Positions 14,998-22,219 are shown, numbered from the stretch's first letter. The stretch is DNA of 40,529 nucleotides from an uncultured Eubacterium sp. (GCA_900545305.1 UQYD01000017.1:1-40529); one strand, 5' to 3'. Numbers and translations are program-made. Notes: generated from the sequence alone by a model not told the origin.

Positions 14998-15130
14998 TCG
15001 GGAAGATAGACCCGATGGCTTGCTTGTCAAGCCACAAATTACTTTGTAATTTGTTCTGAATAGTGAATCGGAAAGATAAATCCGATGGTTTGCAAAGCAA
15101 ACCACAAATTAACAAAGTTAATTTGTTTTG
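14998..15130 (+). repeat. Two triple-hairpin repeat units between serC and serA
   Basis: Two units of the family seen at 1-193, offset by about 70 bp and in the same strand orientation. Unit one opens with TCGGG/CCCGA (TCGGA/TCCGA elsewhere), then GGCTTG/CAAGCC and ACAAATTAC/GTAATTTGT with loop TTT. Unit two has TCGGA/TCCGA, GGTTTGC/GCAAACC (15087-15093 with 15097-15103), and ACAAATTAAC/GTTAATTTGT. Changes in the stems are matched on both arms. The last hairpin ends about 14 bp before the serA ribosome site. Confidence 0.93.
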
Positions 15131-15155
15131 AAAATATTTTGGAGGATATAATATA

Positions 15156-16316
15156 ATGTTTAAGATTTTAACACTTAATAAAATTTCTAAGGTTGGCTTA
15201 GGTCAGCTTTCTGATAACTATACAGTTTCTGATAACGAAGCAAATCCAGACGGTATTCTTTTAAGAAGTTTCAAAATGCACGATATGGAACTTCCAGAAT
15301 CATTAAAGGCTGTTGCACGTTGTGGTGCTGGTGTAAATAACATTCCTTTAGACAAGTGTGCTGAAAAGGGTATTGTTGTTTTCAACACTCCTGGTGCTAA
15401 TGCAAATGCTGTAAAGGAACTTGTATTAACTGGTCTTTTACTTTCAAGCAGAAAGATTATGGCAAGTTATACTTGGGCACAGTCTTTACAGGGTACAGAA
15501 GATATTGCTAAGCAGGTAGAAAAAGGCAAGTCTAACTTTGCAGGTCCAGAAATCAAGGGCAAGACTCTTGGTATCGTTGGTCTTGGTGCTATCGGTGTAC
15601 TTGTTGCTAATGCAGCAGTTGCTCTTGGTATGAATGTTATTGGTTATGACCCATACTTCTCAATCAAGAACGCTCTTGCTCTTGACAACGCTGTTAAGTT
15701 CACTTCTAACCTTGATGATATTTATGCTGTTGCTGACTATATTACAGTTCATGTTCCAGCTACTCCAGAAACTAAGAATATGATTAATGCTGAATCACTT
15801 GCTAAGTGCAAGGACGGTGTAAGACTTCTTAACTTTGCAAGAAACGAACTTGTAAACGTTGCTGATGTTAAGACTGCTCTTGAAAGTGGTAAGGTAAGTT
15901 GCTATGTTTGTGACTTCCCTAACGAAGAAACTGTAGGTGTTGACGGTATTATTACATTACCTCACCTTGGTGCATCTACTCCAGAAGCAGAAGATAACTG
16001 CGCAACTATGGCAGCTAAGGAAATTATGGCTTACCTTGAAGATGGTAACATCGTAAATTCTGTAAACTACCCTAACTGTTCAGCTCCTAGAATTGCCGGT
16101 AAGGCAAGAGTTTGTGTTCTTCATAAGAATACTCCTAATATCCTTGCTCAGATTACTGCTTTCTTTGGCGAAAAGGGTATCAATATTGAACATATGACAA
16201 ACAATGCAAAGGGCGATTATGCTTACACAATCCTTGATGTAGACAATGCTGATGATAGTATTGTAGCATCTGCAAAGGCTGTTGAAGGCATTATTGCTGT
16301 TAGAGTTTTAGCATAA
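15156..16316 (+). CDS. serA: D-3-phosphoglycerate dehydrogenase
   Basis: 386 residues; oxidises 3-phosphoglycerate with NAD, opening serine synthesis. The NAD motif GIVGLGAIG is at 139-147. The catalytic set is Arg229 (NFARNEL), a Glu in the PNEETV segment (about 258), and His270 (LPHLGAST). A C-terminal ACT domain (about 317-386) offers a site for serine feedback. The intervening domain of the long SerA form is absent. GGAGG precedes the ATG; no clear dedicated promoter is visible, so transcription may come through the repeat region or from within it. Confidence 0.95.
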   Translation: MFKILTLNKISKVGLGQLSDNYTVSDNEANPDGILLRSFKMHDMELPESLKAVARCGAGVNNIPLDKCAEKGIVVFNTPGANANAVKELVLTGLLLSSRKIMASYTWAQSLQGTEDIAKQVEKGKSNFAGPEIKGKTLGIVGLGAIGVLVANAAVALGMNVIGYDPYFSIKNALALDNAVKFTSNLDDIYAVADYITVHVPATPETKNMINAESLAKCKDGVRLLNFARNELVNVADVKTALESGKVSCYVCDFPNEETVGVDGIITLPHLGASTPEAEDNCATMAAKEIMAYLEDGNIVNSVNYPNCSAPRIAGKARVCVLHKNTPNILAQITAFFGEKGINIEHMTNNAKGDYAYTILDVDNADDSIVASAKAVEGIIAVRVLA

Positions 16317-16338
16317 TAAAATAAATATATAATTTTTT

Positions 16339-16369
16339 AAGCCGTTAGATTAATTTCTGACGGCTTTTT
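16339..16369 (+). terminator. serA terminator
   Basis: Stem AAGCCGT/ACGGCTT with an inner AGA/TCT pairing, then TTTTT. It lies about 22 bp after the serA stop. Confidence 0.85.
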
Positions 16370-16388
16370 AAATGAATTTTTTAATGAG

Positions 16389-16440
16389 TCTGAAATATAA
16401 ATCCGATGGCTTGATATGTCAAGGCACAAAAAATTTTGTT
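16389..16440 (+). repeat. Decayed triple-hairpin repeat copy
   Basis: Recognisable by ATCCGATGGCTTG and the order of elements. The first stem is shortened to CTTGA/TCAAG and the second to ACAAAA/TTTTGT. The TCGGA arm has eroded to TGAAA. It sits downstream of the serA terminator, ahead of the next promoter. Confidence 0.75.
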
Positions 16441-16445
16441 AATAC

Positions 16446-16474
16446 TTGTACTCTAGTATATTTTTGTATATAAT
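16446..16474 (+). promoter_or_regulatory. Promoter of the DUF1015 gene
   Basis: -35 TTGTAC (16446-16451), 17-bp spacer, -10 TATAAT (16469-16474). It gives an 85-90 nt leader containing CCACA/TGTGG elements that can pair in two alternative ways. Confidence 0.75.
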
Positions 16475-16569
16475 TAAGACATATACAACATTTCCACACA
16501 GATTATTTATGATATTGTGGATAAATTAAAAATTTGGGAAACTCCCACAACAAGAAAGAGGTGTTTTTT

Positions 16570-17805
16570 ATGGCAACAATCAGACCTTTCAAAGGTTTTA
16601 GACCAACTCCTGAACTTTGTTCTAAGGTAGCAGCTTTGCCTTATGACGTTATGACTTCAAAAGAAGCTAGAGAAATGGTAAAGAATGACCCTTACTCTTT
16701 TCTTCACGTTGATAGAGCAGAAATAGATTTACCTGAAAATGTGGATATTTACTCTAAAGAGGTTTACGAAAAGGCTGCATCTAATCTTAACAAAATGATA
16801 GAGGATAAAGTTCTTATACAGGATAGTAAGCCGGTTTTTTATATCTATAGCCTTACTATGAATGGCAGAGAACAGATTGGTCTTGTAGTTTGTACATCTA
16901 TTGATGAATACTTGAACAATACTATTAAAAAACACGAATTTACAAGAGCTGATAAGGAACAGGATAGAATTAATCACGTTGACTATTGTAATGCCAATAC
17001 AGGTCCTATTTTCCTTACATACAAAAATCAGAAAACTATTGACCAGATTATATCAAAGGAAACAGAAAAAGCTCCAATTTATGACTTTACTTCTGAGGAT
17101 AAAGTGGAACACAAGGTTTGGCTTATAGACGAGGATAATGTAATTAATGACCTTGTAGAACAGTTTAAAAATGTTCCTTCACTTTATATTGCTGACGGTC
17201 ATCACAGAAATGCTTCTGCTGTTAAGGTTGGCTTGAAACGTAGAGGAGAGGGCGAGTATGATAAAAATGCAGAATTTAACTACTACCTTTCTGTACTTTT
17301 CCCTGCTGACCAGCTCCATATTATGGACTACAACAGACTTGTAAAGGATTTAAATGGTCTTACAAAAGATGAATTTTTGGACAAGATACAGGAAAACTTT
17401 ACAGTGACAGAAGCTGACGGACAGTATAAACCGGACACTATACATACTTTTGGTATGTACTTAGACAAAAAGTGGTATAAATTACAGGCTAAAGACGGCA
17501 TTATTGCTACTGATTCAGTTGGCTGTCTTGATGTAAGTATTTTACAAAACTCACTTTTAACACCTGTTCTCGGCATTGGTGACCCTAGAACTGACAAGAG
17601 AATTGACTTTGTTGGTGGTATCAGAGGTTTAGGAGAACTTGTAAAGAGAGTGGATAGTGGAGAAATGACAGTAGCCTTTGCTATGTACCCTACTTCTATG
17701 ACTCAGCTTATGAATATAGCTGATGATAACAAGGTTATGCCACCAAAGTCTACTTGGTTTGAACCTAAATTGAGAAGTGGTATCTTTATACATAAATTAA
17801 GCTAA
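16570..17805 (+). CDS. DUF1015 family protein
   Basis: 411 residues from the ATG at 16570, placed after AAGAGGTG; upstream in-frame TTG codons have no ribosome site. The N-terminus IRPFKGFRPTPE and ALPYDVMT, the block KHEFTR..KE.DR..H (121-136), and ADGHHR (208-213) mark it as DUF1015, a family without settled function. It has its own promoter but follows serC and serA, a neighbourhood that points to serine metabolism. The ADGHHR motif resembles the GxxR box of ParB-like folds, a fold known to house free serine kinases (archaeal SerK, SbnI); that link is inference. It is soluble with no membrane helix. The SLOG gene starts one base after its stop. Confidence 0.9.
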   Translation: MATIRPFKGFRPTPELCSKVAALPYDVMTSKEAREMVKNDPYSFLHVDRAEIDLPENVDIYSKEVYEKAASNLNKMIEDKVLIQDSKPVFYIYSLTMNGREQIGLVVCTSIDEYLNNTIKKHEFTRADKEQDRINHVDYCNANTGPIFLTYKNQKTIDQIISKETEKAPIYDFTSEDKVEHKVWLIDEDNVINDLVEQFKNVPSLYIADGHHRNASAVKVGLKRRGEGEYDKNAEFNYYLSVLFPADQLHIMDYNRLVKDLNGLTKDEFLDKIQENFTVTEADGQYKPDTIHTFGMYLDKKWYKLQAKDGIIATDSVGCLDVSILQNSLLTPVLGIGDPRTDKRIDFVGGIRGLGELVKRVDSGEMTVAFAMYPTSMTQLMNIADDNKVMPPKSTWFEPKLRSGIFIHKLS

Positions 17806-17806
17806 T

Positions 17807-18289
17807 ATGAATGAAAGTATACTTAAAAAGACTTGTTGTTTTACAGGTCATAGGGATATTTCTAAAATAAAGGCTATGGAACTTAAAATCAAACTGCCTA
17901 AAATCATTGAAAAATTGATTACAGAAAAAGGTGTAATTTATTTTGGAGTAGGTGGGGCTTTAGGCTTTGATATGATTGCAGAAAAGGCCGTTTTAAAGCT
18001 AAAAAAGAAATATCCTTTCATAAAACTTATACTTGTGTTGCCTTGTAAAAACCACAATAAAAATTGGAAAATAGCCGATAAACTGGAGCTAAATTTTATT
18101 GCAAAACAAGCTGATAAAATTTCATATATTTCTGAAAACTATACACCTTATTGCATTACTTTGAGAAACAGAAGACTTGTAAACAATAGCAGATATTGTA
18201 TTTGTTACTTAAATAAACCTACAGGTGGTACAGCCTATACTGTAAATTATGCACAGGAAAATGACTTGGAGATAATAAATCTAGCATAA
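17807..18289 (+). CDS. SLOG domain (DUF1273/YpsA-like) protein
   Basis: 160 residues. SLOG domains bind nucleotide-derived ligands in a Rossmann-like fold. Seen here are CCFTGHRD (11-18), VGGALGFDMIAEKAV, the RNRRLVNNSRYCICY stretch and GGTAYTVNYA near the end, matching DUF1273. The ATG lies one base after the stop of the DUF1015 gene and has no good ribosome site, so translational coupling is likely. The role is unknown; YpsA has been tied to cell-division control in Bacillus and Staphylococcus, but function here cannot be assumed. Confidence 0.85.
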   Translation: MNESILKKTCCFTGHRDISKIKAMELKIKLPKIIEKLITEKGVIYFGVGGALGFDMIAEKAVLKLKKKYPFIKLILVLPCKNHNKNWKIADKLELNFIAKQADKISYISENYTPYCITLRNRRLVNNSRYCICYLNKPTGGTAYTVNYAQENDLEIINLA

Positions 18290-18304
18290 GAGAAGGTGGC
18301 TAAA

Positions 18305-18559
18305 ATGTTAAATTTATTTGGTGTTAATGTAGCTACTGTAACTGATAGTGAAAAGAGAAATAAAATACAGGAAATACTGACTCAGAATAATATTAAGTAT
18401 AATATAAAGACAGAATATATAAACCAGAGAAATGCTTTTGATTCAGCTATTATAGGCAATAGAGGAAATAGCACAAAGCTAAAGTATATGTTTTTTGTAA
18501 ATAAAAAAGATGCAGATATGGCTGTACATTTAATAAATTCTGTGGAAAGTAACTATTAA
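18305..18559 (+). CDS. Small hypothetical protein
   Basis: 84 residues from the ATG at 18305, 8 nt after AGAAGG. A GTG at 18296 overlaps that site. The chain MLNLFGVNVATVTDSEKRNKI then alternates charged and hydrophobic residues; it carries no signal peptide or membrane helix. I do not recognise it, although the pattern (a short alpha/beta with a C-terminal ADMAVHLIN helix) recalls small DUF2007-like regulators. It lies 15 bp after the SLOG gene, so it belongs to the same transcript. A perfect 8-bp stem follows at 18561-18579. Confidence 0.75.
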   Translation: MLNLFGVNVATVTDSEKRNKIQEILTQNNIKYNIKTEYINQRNAFDSAIIGNRGNSTKLKYMFFVNKKDADMAVHLINSVESNY

Positions 18560-18560
18560 A

Positions 18561-18579
18561 TTTATTAGTGGCTAATAAA
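18561..18579 (+). terminator. Stem-loop after the small ORF
   Basis: TTTATTAG (18561-18568) with CTAATAAA (18572-18579), loop TGG. There is no T-tract, so it may stabilise the 3' end rather than terminate. Confidence 0.4.
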
Positions 18580-18591
18580 ATTACTAATATA

Positions 18592-18620
18592 TTGTTTATT
18601 TTAAGTAGATTACCTATAAT
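18592..18620 (+). promoter_or_regulatory. Promoter of the PPOX-like gene
   Basis: -35 TTGTTT (18592-18597), 17-bp spacer, -10 TATAAT (18615-18620), then AGGAGG at 18645. Confidence 0.7.
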
Positions 18621-18658
18621 GACGTTACAATAAATAACGAAATCAGGAGGTAATCGTA

Positions 18659-19054
18659 ATGTTAAATGAAAATGTAAAAAAGGTACTTAAAGAAAGTATG
18701 TGGGATTTAGCCACTTGTGGTAATAATGAACCTAATGTTGTACCTGTAGCCTTTAAAGATGTTACAGAAGACGGAAAGCTTGTTGTAGGCGATGTTTTCC
18801 TTGAAACTACATTAAAAAATATTCAGTCAAATGGTGGCAAAATCGCTATTTCTGTATACAATGGTGAAACTTTAGAAGGTTATAAGATTAAGGGTACTGC
18901 TACATATGTAACAGAGGGTACAGTAGTAGATACTTTTAAGGCAATGGTAGAAAAAATGTTTAATGGTGCAGCTACTGCAAAGGGTGCATTAATTATTAAC
19001 CCTGCAAAGGTTATTGTTACAACCCCTGGAGCAGATAATAAGAAAGAAATTTAA
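18659..19054 (+). CDS. Pyridoxamine 5'-phosphate oxidase-like (split-barrel flavin) protein
   Basis: 131 residues matching the short PPOX-like class: ATCGNNEPNVVPVAFKDV then VVGDVFLETTLKNIQSNGGKIAISVYN and a C-terminal barrel strand. Such proteins usually bind FMN or F420 and serve as small reductases; true PdxH is longer, so this is not vitamin B6 synthesis by default. It shares a direction and a 26-bp gap with the NifX-like gene, and both probably use one promoter. The substrate is unknown. Confidence 0.85.
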   Translation: MLNENVKKVLKESMWDLATCGNNEPNVVPVAFKDVTEDGKLVVGDVFLETTLKNIQSNGGKIAISVYNGETLEGYKIKGTATYVTEGTVVDTFKAMVEKMFNGAATAKGALIINPAKVIVTTPGADNKKEI

Positions 19055-19080
19055 TCAATAATAGTAGAGAAGGTATAAAA

Positions 19081-19476
19081 ATGAAAATAGCAGTAACATT
19101 TGAAAACGGAAATGTATTTCAGCACTTTGGTCATACTGAAAAGTTCAAAATTTATGATGTTTCAGATAATAAAGTTGTAAATGAAAGCATTGTAGATACT
19201 AATGGAAGTGGTCATGGTGCTTTAGCTGGATTTTTGAAAGAAAATTCTGTAGATACTTTGATTTGTGGTGGCATTGGCAACGGTGCAAAACAGGCATTGG
19301 CAGAAGCAGGAATTAAGCTCTATGGTGGAGTTACCGGTAATGCTGATGGTGCAGTAAATGACCTATTGCAGGGCAAACTTAACTTCAATGAAAATGTTCA
19401 TTGTGAGCATCACGACCATAGTCATCACGAGGGACATTGTGGCGAACACAAAAATGGTTGTTCCGGAAATAAATAG
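19081..19476 (+). CDS. NifX/NifB-type cofactor-binding protein with His/Cys-rich tail
   Basis: 131 residues. Residues 1-100 are the dinitrogenase iron-molybdenum cofactor domain: MKIAVTFENGNVFQHFGHTEKF and the GGIGNGAKQALAEAGI loop. The last 25 residues are rich in metal ligands, with eight His and three Cys (HHDHSHH and HCGEHK). No nitrogenase genes are nearby; in anaerobes these short proteins are widespread and are thought to carry Fe-S or other metal clusters. The tail suggests metal storage or sensing. It follows the PPOX-like gene by 26 bp and precedes a strong terminator. Confidence 0.87.
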   Translation: MKIAVTFENGNVFQHFGHTEKFKIYDVSDNKVVNESIVDTNGSGHGALAGFLKENSVDTLICGGIGNGAKQALAEAGIKLYGGVTGNADGAVNDLLQGKLNFNENVHCEHHDHSHHEGHCGEHKNGCSGNK

Positions 19477-19487
19477 AAATCATTTTT

Positions 19488-19521
19488 AGCATACTGGCAA
19501 TATAGTCAGTATGCTTTTTTT
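19488..19521 (+). terminator. Terminator after the NifX-like gene
   Basis: Stem AGCATACTG (19488-19496) with CAGTATGCT (19507-19515), then a T-run of seven (its first T closes the stem). Confidence 0.9.
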
Positions 19522-19531
19522 GTGCTATAAT
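19522..19531 (+). promoter_or_regulatory. Extended -10 promoter of the amidase gene
   Basis: TG one base before TATAAT (19526-19531) makes a TGNTATAAT extended -10. No good -35 is present, as usual for that class. It lies directly after the terminator. Confidence 0.55.
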
Positions 19532-19553
19532 TCAGATAAAAGGAAGTGTGAAA

Positions 19554-20345
19554 ATGAAAATAGCATTAGCTCAAATGTCAATGACTGAAAGTATAGAAGA
19601 AAATCTGAATAAGTCCCTTAATTTCTGTGATAAAGCAAAGGATTGTGACTTACTATTTTTCCCTGAAATTCAGTTATCCCCATTTTTTCCTCAATACCAG
19701 AATAAAAATGTGGAAAAGTATTGTTTATATGAAAGTTCTAATGAAGTACAAAAGTTAAAAGAAAAGGCAAGGGAACACAATATTTATATATCTCCTAATG
19801 TTTATATGAATATTGAAAATAAAAAATATGATACTTCTCTTTTTATAAATAGACAGGGAAATGTTGTAGATAAAGCCAAAATGGTACATATAGCACAGGC
19901 TGAAAATTTCTATGAACAGGACTATTATACTCCCTCTGATGATGGCTTTAAGGTCTTTGACACAGAGTTTGGCAAGGTAGGCATTGTTATTTGTTATGAT
20001 AGACATTTGCCGGAAAGTATACGAACTTGTGTATTAAAGGGTGCAGATTTAATTATAATTCCTACAGCAAATACAAAGTCAGAGCCTATGGAAATGTTTG
20101 AATGGGAAGTTCGTGTTCAGGCTATGGAAAATCAAGTTTTTGTTGCCATGTGTAACAGAGTTGGCAAAGAGGGCAATATGGACTTTTCAGGAGAGTCATT
20201 AGTAGTAGACCCTAAGGGAGAAGTAGTGTGTAAGGCTGATGATAGTGAACAGCTTTTAGTTTGTGATATAGACCTAAAACAGGCTAAGGAATTACGAAGC
20301 AAAGTGCCATACATAAGTATAAGACGACCTGAATGGTATCTCTGA
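19554..20345 (+). CDS. Carbon-nitrogen hydrolase (nitrilase superfamily) amidase
   Basis: 263 residues from the ATG at 19554; the GTG at 19548 is too close to AGGAAG. The catalytic triad is readable: Glu38 in FFPEIQLSP, Lys109 in KAKMVHI, and Cys147 in IVICYDRHLPES. The superfamily hydrolyses amides and related C-N bonds. The pattern resembles the N-carbamoylputrescine amidase and omega-amidase groups, but the substrate cannot be fixed. It runs into a lipoprotein gene 13 bp later. Confidence 0.93.
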   Translation: MKIALAQMSMTESIEENLNKSLNFCDKAKDCDLLFFPEIQLSPFFPQYQNKNVEKYCLYESSNEVQKLKEKAREHNIYISPNVYMNIENKKYDTSLFINRQGNVVDKAKMVHIAQAENFYEQDYYTPSDDGFKVFDTEFGKVGIVICYDRHLPESIRTCVLKGADLIIIPTANTKSEPMEMFEWEVRVQAMENQVFVAMCNRVGKEGNMDFSGESLVVDPKGEVVCKADDSEQLLVCDIDLKQAKELRSKVPYISIRRPEWYL

Positions 20346-20358
20346 AAGAGGTGATATT

Positions 20359-20763
20359 GTGAATAAAACGATTTTTGCAGGGATTTTGCTTTGTATTGTA
20401 TCTTTTATATTAAGTGGCTGTAATGGAAATACATACGGTATTACAAGTGGAACATATGAAATGGTAGATTCAGAGGAAAATGTTTTTACACCATATTTAA
20501 CACTGGATTTGGAAGATAAAACTTTTACATTTACATTTGATGTCTTGTCATCTTATGGAAACTTAGGCAGTATAAAGTTCAATAAGGGTAATTTAATTTG
20601 TAAAACAGATGATAATAAGAACACATTTATTTTCAAAATTGAGGGCAATAATACACTTAAATTTGATGCCACTCAATCCAGTAGCACAACTACTGTAGAT
20701 GATAATATTGCAGTACCAGACGAAACAGAATTTAAACTTGTAAATGATACAAGTGAAAGTTGA
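20359..20763 (+). CDS. Putative lipoprotein
   Basis: 134 residues with a GTG start after AAAGAGGTG. An N-terminal hydrophobic stretch ends in the lipobox LSGC (Cys21), so it should be lipid-anchored outside the membrane. The mature part alternates polar strands (TLDLEDKTFTFTFDV, NTFIFKIEGNNTL), suggesting a small beta barrel or sandwich of about 110 residues. I do not recognise the family. It shares a transcript with the amidase. Confidence 0.82.
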   Translation: MNKTIFAGILLCIVSFILSGCNGNTYGITSGTYEMVDSEENVFTPYLTLDLEDKTFTFTFDVLSSYGNLGSIKFNKGNLICKTDDNKNTFIFKIEGNNTLKFDATQSSSTTTVDDNIAVPDETEFKLVNDTSES

Positions 20764-20820
20764 CAACTTTGAATTTAGGAGTAAAATAGTTACAACAACT
20801 AAATTTATGGAGGTAGAGCT

Positions 20821-20910
20821 ATGACTTTGGCAATAATAATAGGCTTTGTAGTTGGTACAGTAGCTGGTATCTTTTTAGGGATGTTTTATTTTAAGAATAG
20901 GAAAAAGTAG
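20821..20910 (+). CDS. Short single-helix membrane peptide
   Basis: 29 residues, opening MTLAIIIGFVVGT. A ribosome site GGAGG lies about 9 nt before the ATG at 20821. Residues 4-24 form one hydrophobic helix with small-residue GxxxG-like spacing (GFVVGTVAGIFLG), and the chain ends FKNRKK, a basic cytoplasmic tail. It is 57 bp after the lipoprotein and its stop overlaps the terminator. Clear ribosome site plus coherent coding supports a real gene. Function unknown. Confidence 0.7.
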   Translation: MTLAIIIGFVVGTVAGIFLGMFYFKNRKK

Positions 20911-20936
20911 GGTAGTCAGTTGGCTACCCTTATTTT
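20910..20936. terminator. Terminator between the peptide gene and the NlpC/P60-like gene
   Basis: Stem GGGTAG (20910-20915) with CTACCC (20924-20929), followed by TTATTTT. It starts in the peptide stop codon. The convergent gene's stop overlaps the tail, so the site is shared. Confidence 0.75.
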
Positions 20937-21643
20937 CCCTCAAAAATTCTTTCCAAAACCATATCAGCACACATATTTTTTAAGTTATATTTGTCGTACA
21001 AAACATTGTCATACCATCTGAATTGACTATATTTTCCCAGATAATCAAAGGGTTTTACGGGATATTTTTTGCTCCATACAGGGTAATATTTACTCATATA
21101 TTTGTTTGCTAATTTTAATGCTTGAGAATTTTCAATACCCTTTGGTGTAGGTGTACCACTTATATGTACACCGGCTGGGGAAGAATGGAGTATAACAACA
21201 CTTCCGTCAAAACATTGACCTAATGAAAGCCAAACGTGGGAAACATTTTCTCCACTCATAATATCTCCGGCTTTATATTCTGTAATGTATTTTGCTTTTT
21301 TTACTTTTCCTTTGTTTTCTGTTGCAAGATTGTTTGCTATTTTTCTTGAAAAATCGACATAGCCTTTATCCTGAAAAATGTTGTAGAGTAGCCAACCTAT
21401 ATAGCCTGAGCAGTCTAAACCTAAGTGTATATAGTCTTTATTTTGCTTGTAGTTATAGTCTTTAAAATTATAGGAACTATCCTGTTTTATGGCAAATTCT
21501 ACCCATTTGGGGCTAACACCTATAGTTATAGCCTCAATGCCGGCACCGGTATCTTCTTCATTCCAACCACCACCGTAGATATACATTGTGTTGCCTATGG
21601 GAAGTAAGGCTGTTTTTAAAAGGTTTTCTAAGGTCATTTCCAA
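20930..21643 (-). CDS. NlpC/P60-type cysteine peptidase-like protein
   Basis: About 237 residues. The start is unclear: TTG at 21643 has the best spacing (8 nt) to AAGGAGA, with ATG at 21637 and TTG at 21646 as alternatives. The NlpC/P60 pattern is visible: YIYGGG, the catalytic segment GLDCSGYIGW, a SHVWLSLG His segment and HSSPAG. NlpC/P60 enzymes cut gamma-D-glutamyl-diaminopimelate bonds in peptidoglycan or act as amidases or acyltransferases. There is no signal peptide or SH3 domain here, which is unusual for a secreted wall hydrolase. It may act inside the cell on recycled peptides, or be exported another way. Confidence 0.72.
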   Translation of the reverse strand: MEMTLENLLKTALLPIGNTMYIYGGGWNEEDTGAGIEAITIGVSPKWVEFAIKQDSSYNFKDYNYKQNKDYIHLGLDCSGYIGWLLYNIFQDKGYVDFSRKIANNLATENKGKVKKAKYITEYKAGDIMSGENVSHVWLSLGQCFDGSVVILHSSPAGVHISGTPTPKGIENSQALKLANKYMSKYYPVWSKKYPVKPFDYLGKYSQFRWYDNVLYDKYNLKNMCADMVLERIFEGK

Positions 21644-21698
21644 CAAATCATCTCCTTGTAAGTTAATGTATGTTTCACTATATAAGGATTATGTATAT

Positions 21699-21726
21699 TT
21701 GACTTATGCTATAAAAGTGATATAAT
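21699..21726 (+). promoter_or_regulatory. Promoter of the PH-domain gene
   Basis: -35 TTGACT (21699-21704), 16-bp spacer, -10 TATAAT (21721-21726). Confidence 0.75.
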
Positions 21727-21774
21727 TCTTGTGTATGCTAAGTATAAATTTGGAATAGAAACGAGGTAGAATTT

Positions 21775-22110
21775 ATGGAAAACGTTAATATTACATATTT
21801 ATGGCGAGGTAAAAAGACAGTTCTAGGCTTGCCTATTGGTGCTACAAAATATGCTGTTAGCGAAGAAAAAATATTTATAGAAAAAGGTGCTATGAATACA
21901 GAAACAGAGGAAGTAGCATTAAAAGAAATAAATGATATTTCTGTCACTACATCTTCAGCAGAAAAGTTTTTTAAGGTTGGTACTGTAGTTGTAAAGTACG
22001 GCGAAAATAAAGAATGTAAATTGGAAAGTATAAAGCAACCTATGATGGTAAGTGAGCTTATACATCAGTACGTTGAAAAAGCAAGAGGTATTAAAAGCTA
22101 TTCTATATAA
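21775..22110 (+). CDS. Bacterial PH-like domain protein
   Basis: 111 residues with no signal or membrane helix. The pattern TKYAVSEEKIFIEKGAMNTETEEVALKEINDISVT followed by FKVGTVVVKY is that of bPH_2-type bacterial pleckstrin-like domains. These are thought to bind lipids or proteins at membranes, though here the usual membrane anchor is missing. It has its own promoter. It lies upstream of an ABC transporter pair that has a separate promoter. Confidence 0.78.
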   Translation: MENVNITYLWRGKKTVLGLPIGATKYAVSEEKIFIEKGAMNTETEEVALKEINDISVTTSSAEKFFKVGTVVVKYGENKECKLESIKQPMMVSELIHQYVEKARGIKSYSI

Positions 22111-22168
22111 TACAATATAAACATAGAATAAAAATTAAATTGGTGGTATTATCTGTAAAATCTACATA

Positions 22169-22191
22169 AAGTACAATAATACTTGATTTTT
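22169..22191 (+). terminator. Weak terminator after the PH-domain gene
   Basis: Short stem AAGTA/TACTT (22169-22184) followed by GATTTTTTT. The stem is only 5 bp. Confidence 0.4.
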
Positions 22192-22219
22192 TTGTTGTTA
22201 TGCTTTAGAATTGTATAAT
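22192..22219 (+). promoter_or_regulatory. Promoter of the ABC pair
   Basis: -35 TTGTTG (22192-22197), 16-bp spacer, -10 TATAAT (22214-22219). Confidence 0.55.
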
